A stretch of DNA of 6,522 nucleotides from Chitinophagaceae bacterium. GTDB lineage: Bacteria > Bacteroidota > Bacteroidia > Chitinophagales > Chitinophagaceae. Made by a program: the position numbers and the translations under genes. Under the pieces are notes generated by a model. It saw only the letters and a program-made list of their open reading frames with translations, was not told the origin of the DNA and did no database searches. Below, in pieces: positions 4,502 to 6,522 of the stretch; within the stretch, counting starts at the first letter, position 1; every line of letters starts with the position of its first letter. The stretch is from NCBI GenBank assembly GCA_947447815.1, contig CANFLJ010000116.1, positions 1 to 6,522 of the forward strand, read 5' to 3'.

Positions 4502-6522
4502 GTGAGGTTAAAATCATTAGAAATTAAAGGGTTTAAAAGTTTTGCCGACAAAACTGTGGTTAGTTTTGACGAAGGTATTACTGGTATTATTGGCCCGAAT
4601 GGTTGCGGTAAAAGCAACATCATCGATAGCATCCGATGGGTGATTGGTGAACAAAAGATTTCATCACTTAGAAGTGAGAACCTGGAAGCTTTGGTTTTCA
4701 ATGGTTCTAAAACCAGAAGCGCCAGTGGTCTGGCCGAGGTTAGTCTTACTTTTGAGAATACTAAAAATTTACTTCCTACCGAATTCAGTACGGTAACTGT
4801 TACCCGTAAATTCTACAAAAATGGTGATAGTGAATATCGCTTGAATGATGTACAATGTAGAATGAAGGATATCCATAATCTGTTTATGGATACTGGTGTT
4901 AGTACAGATAGTTATGCTATTATTGAACTTGGCATGGTGGATGACATCATCAAGGATAAAGAAAATAGTCGCCGACGTATGCTGGAACAAGCTGCGGGTA
5001 TTACCATTTATAAGACCAGAAAGAAGGAAGCTAAAAATAAACTGGATGCTACAGAACAGGATCTTGCTCGTATCGAAGATTTATTATTTGAGATAAATAA
5101 CCAGCTGAAATCTCTTGAAAATCAAGCGAAAAAGGCTGAAAAGTATTACGAACTTAAAAAAGAATACAAAGAGATAGCCGTTGAACTGGCTAAAGCTGCT
5201 TTGCAAGGTTTCCACCTTAACTATACTACGCTGAATGAACAATTTGAACTAGAAACGAACAGAAGAGTTCAGATAGAAGCTGAAGTAGCTACAGGCGAGG
5301 CGGAAGTAGAAAAAGAAAAACTTTCTTTAATAGACAAGGAAAGAATACTTCAATCTAAGACTACCGAGTTTAATAGTTTATTACAAAATCTGTCTCAAGC
5401 AGAAAATGAAAAGAGACTTGGCCAGCAAAGTTTACAATTCTTAAAAGAGAAAGAAACTTCTATTACTGATTTTTTATCTAAAGCAGATAGTCAGGTAAAA
5501 AGTACCGAAGATTCTATCAACTATACTAATCTTCAAATAATTGAAGAAGAGAAAAATTTGACAGAAATTCATGCTGAAGTAGAACAGGTGAAAATAAATG
5601 CTGACTCTAAAAAGATAGTTGCCGACGATAAAAGAAAGGCGGTAGATACTTTAAGAACAGAATATTTTCAGGTTCAACGCAAACAATTTGATTCGGAAAA
5701 GAATGTAGCTGTAGCTGATACTACTATTCAAAATCTGATCAGAACTCAAATTCAACTAACAGAAGAGAAGGATAATAGAATTGCTCAACTGGCAGGTCTG
5801 GAAAAAGAACTGACTGAAAAAGAAGCTGGATTAAATGCTAAGAAAACAGATTTAGTAAACTTACAGGATCAACATCAAAAAACAAAAGATCAGATACTAT
5901 CAACCCAATCTGAACTGGAATCTCTTCGTAATAAAATGGGAGAGGAGGGTCGTAAACTGGATGCCAAAAAGAATGAATATGCTTTGTTGAAGAGTTTGAT
6001 TGATTCTATGGAAGGCTATCCTGACAGTGTAAAATTCTTGCATAAGAATCCCAACTGGAATCACTCTGCACCAATTTTATCTGATATTATATATGTACAG
6101 AAAGAATATAGAGCCGCTATTGAAAATGTGCTGGATCAATATCTTAACTACTATGTAGTAAATGATTTAAACGAAGGTTTGCAGGCGGTAAAGTTGCTGG
6201 ATGAAAATAAAAAGGGAAAAGCAAATTTTTTCTTACTGGATAAACTGACCGAAGTAAACTCCGACATTGTTCAGCCTGCAAATACTATCAAGGCTCTTGA
6301 TGTAATAGAAGTAGATGATCAATATAAACAAATTGCGGCGTATCTATTAAATAATGTATTCATAGCTGAAAATGATGAGGTAATTTATAAATCTGCATCC
6401 AATGCAGTTATTTTAGATAAGAGCGGTAAATATGTAAAAGGGAAATATACCCTTACCGGAGGAAGCGTAGGATTGTTTGAAGGAAACAAAATTGGTAGAT
6501 CTAAGAATTTAGAGAAACTAAA
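4502..6522 (+). CDS. smc: chromosome segregation/condensation ATPase SMC, N-terminal part (3' end outside window)
   Basis: The frame is open for 673 codons to the window edge, a bit over half of a usual SMC (about 1,180 residues). SMC dimers, with ScpA and ScpB, use ATP to extrude and condense DNA loops. Residues 1-160 are the head N-lobe: LKSLEIKGFKSFADKT, Walker A GPNGCGKS (31-38, Lys37), the R-loop arginine R57 in SSLRSENLEALVFNGS, and the Q-loop region IIELGMVDDII, where Leu143 replaces the usual Gln. EQAAGITIYKTRKKEA begins the first coiled-coil arm (about 165-495). Residues about 502-660 are the hinge, starting at DSMEGYPDSVKFL and containing YTLTGGSVGLFEGNKIG. The signature motif and Walker B lie beyond the window. 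GTG at 4502 is chosen because it gives VRLKSLEIKGF, the normal SMC N-terminus; upstream this frame is open back to a TGA at 4406 but has no ATG. No Shine-Dalgarno and no strong promoter box are visible in 4359-4501. Confidence 0.95.
   Translation, partial: MRLKSLEIKGFKSFADKTVVSFDEGITGIIGPNGCGKSNIIDSIRWVIGEQKISSLRSENLEALVFNGSKTRSASGLAEVSLTFENTKNLLPTEFSTVTVTRKFYKNGDSEYRLNDVQCRMKDIHNLFMDTGVSTDSYAIIELGMVDDIIKDKENSRRRMLEQAAGITIYKTRKKEAKNKLDATEQDLARIEDLLFEINNQLKSLENQAKKAEKYYELKKEYKEIAVELAKAALQGFHLNYTTLNEQFELETNRRVQIEAEVATGEAEVEKEKLSLIDKERILQSKTTEFNSLLQNLSQAENEKRLGQQSLQFLKEKETSITDFLSKADSQVKSTEDSINYTNLQIIEEEKNLTEIHAEVEQVKINADSKKIVADDKRKAVDTLRTEYFQVQRKQFDSEKNVAVADTTIQNLIRTQIQLTEEKDNRIAQLAGLEKELTEKEAGLNAKKTDLVNLQDQHQKTKDQILSTQSELESLRNKMGEEGRKLDAKKNEYALLKSLIDSMEGYPDSVKFLHKNPNWNHSAPILSDIIYVQKEYRAAIENVLDQYLNYYVVNDLNEGLQAVKLLDENKKGKANFFLLDKLTEVNSDIVQPANTIKALDVIEVDDQYKQIAAYLLNNVFIAENDEVIYKSASNAVILDKSGKYVKGKYTLTGGSVGLFEGNKIGRSKNLEKL

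Noticed and set aside
4426..5096. Several short frames on both strands overlapping the 5' part of smc
   Set aside because: smc is unambiguous in its own frame with Walker A, R-loop and coiled coil, so the others are shadows.

Overview
The window looks like a chromosomal segment of an AT-rich member of the Bacteroidota, most likely near the Chitinophagaceae. The grounds are: genes with no Shine-Dalgarno sequence before their starts; a TAnnTTTG-type promoter box before one gene; a long secreted protein whose C-terminal beta domain I associate with Chitinophagaceae; and an SMC protein whose Q-loop reads IIELGMVDDII, the form I remember from this phylum. The family and phylum placement is inference, not a search result.

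Layout. Positions 1-132 hold the last 43 codons of a + strand gene that resembles the C-terminus of a DUF3347/CusB-like metal-efflux protein. It ends in a strong hairpin that overlaps its stop codon. Positions 133-1168 are about 1 kb of apparently non-coding DNA between two convergently transcribed genes, and this is the most unusual part of the window. It contains a 21-bp minisatellite arranged in an 84-bp A-B-C-D super-repeat (216-446, with decayed units on both sides), a roughly 110-bp multi-hairpin element closed by a 10-bp inverted repeat (625-730), a second roughly 110-bp multi-helix element with a 17-bp bulged stem and possible pseudoknot pairings (908-1020), and a perfect 15-bp hairpin (1038-1071).

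Positions 1169-2881 on the minus strand are two housekeeping genes in tandem, trpS (tryptophanyl-tRNA synthetase) followed 81 bp later by a deoxynucleoside kinase. A 127-bp divergent intergenic region separates trpS from a + strand gene at 3009-4358 for a secreted two-domain protein of unknown function. From a GTG start at 4502 to the end of the window runs the first half of smc (chromosome condensation ATPase): head N-lobe, first coiled-coil arm and most of the hinge.

The genes do not form one pathway. trpS, the deoxynucleoside kinase and smc are ordinary core genes. I found no phage, CRISPR, toxin-antitoxin or defence genes. No new protein system is visible, and the novelty candidates are the structured and repeated intergenic elements between 116 and 1071.
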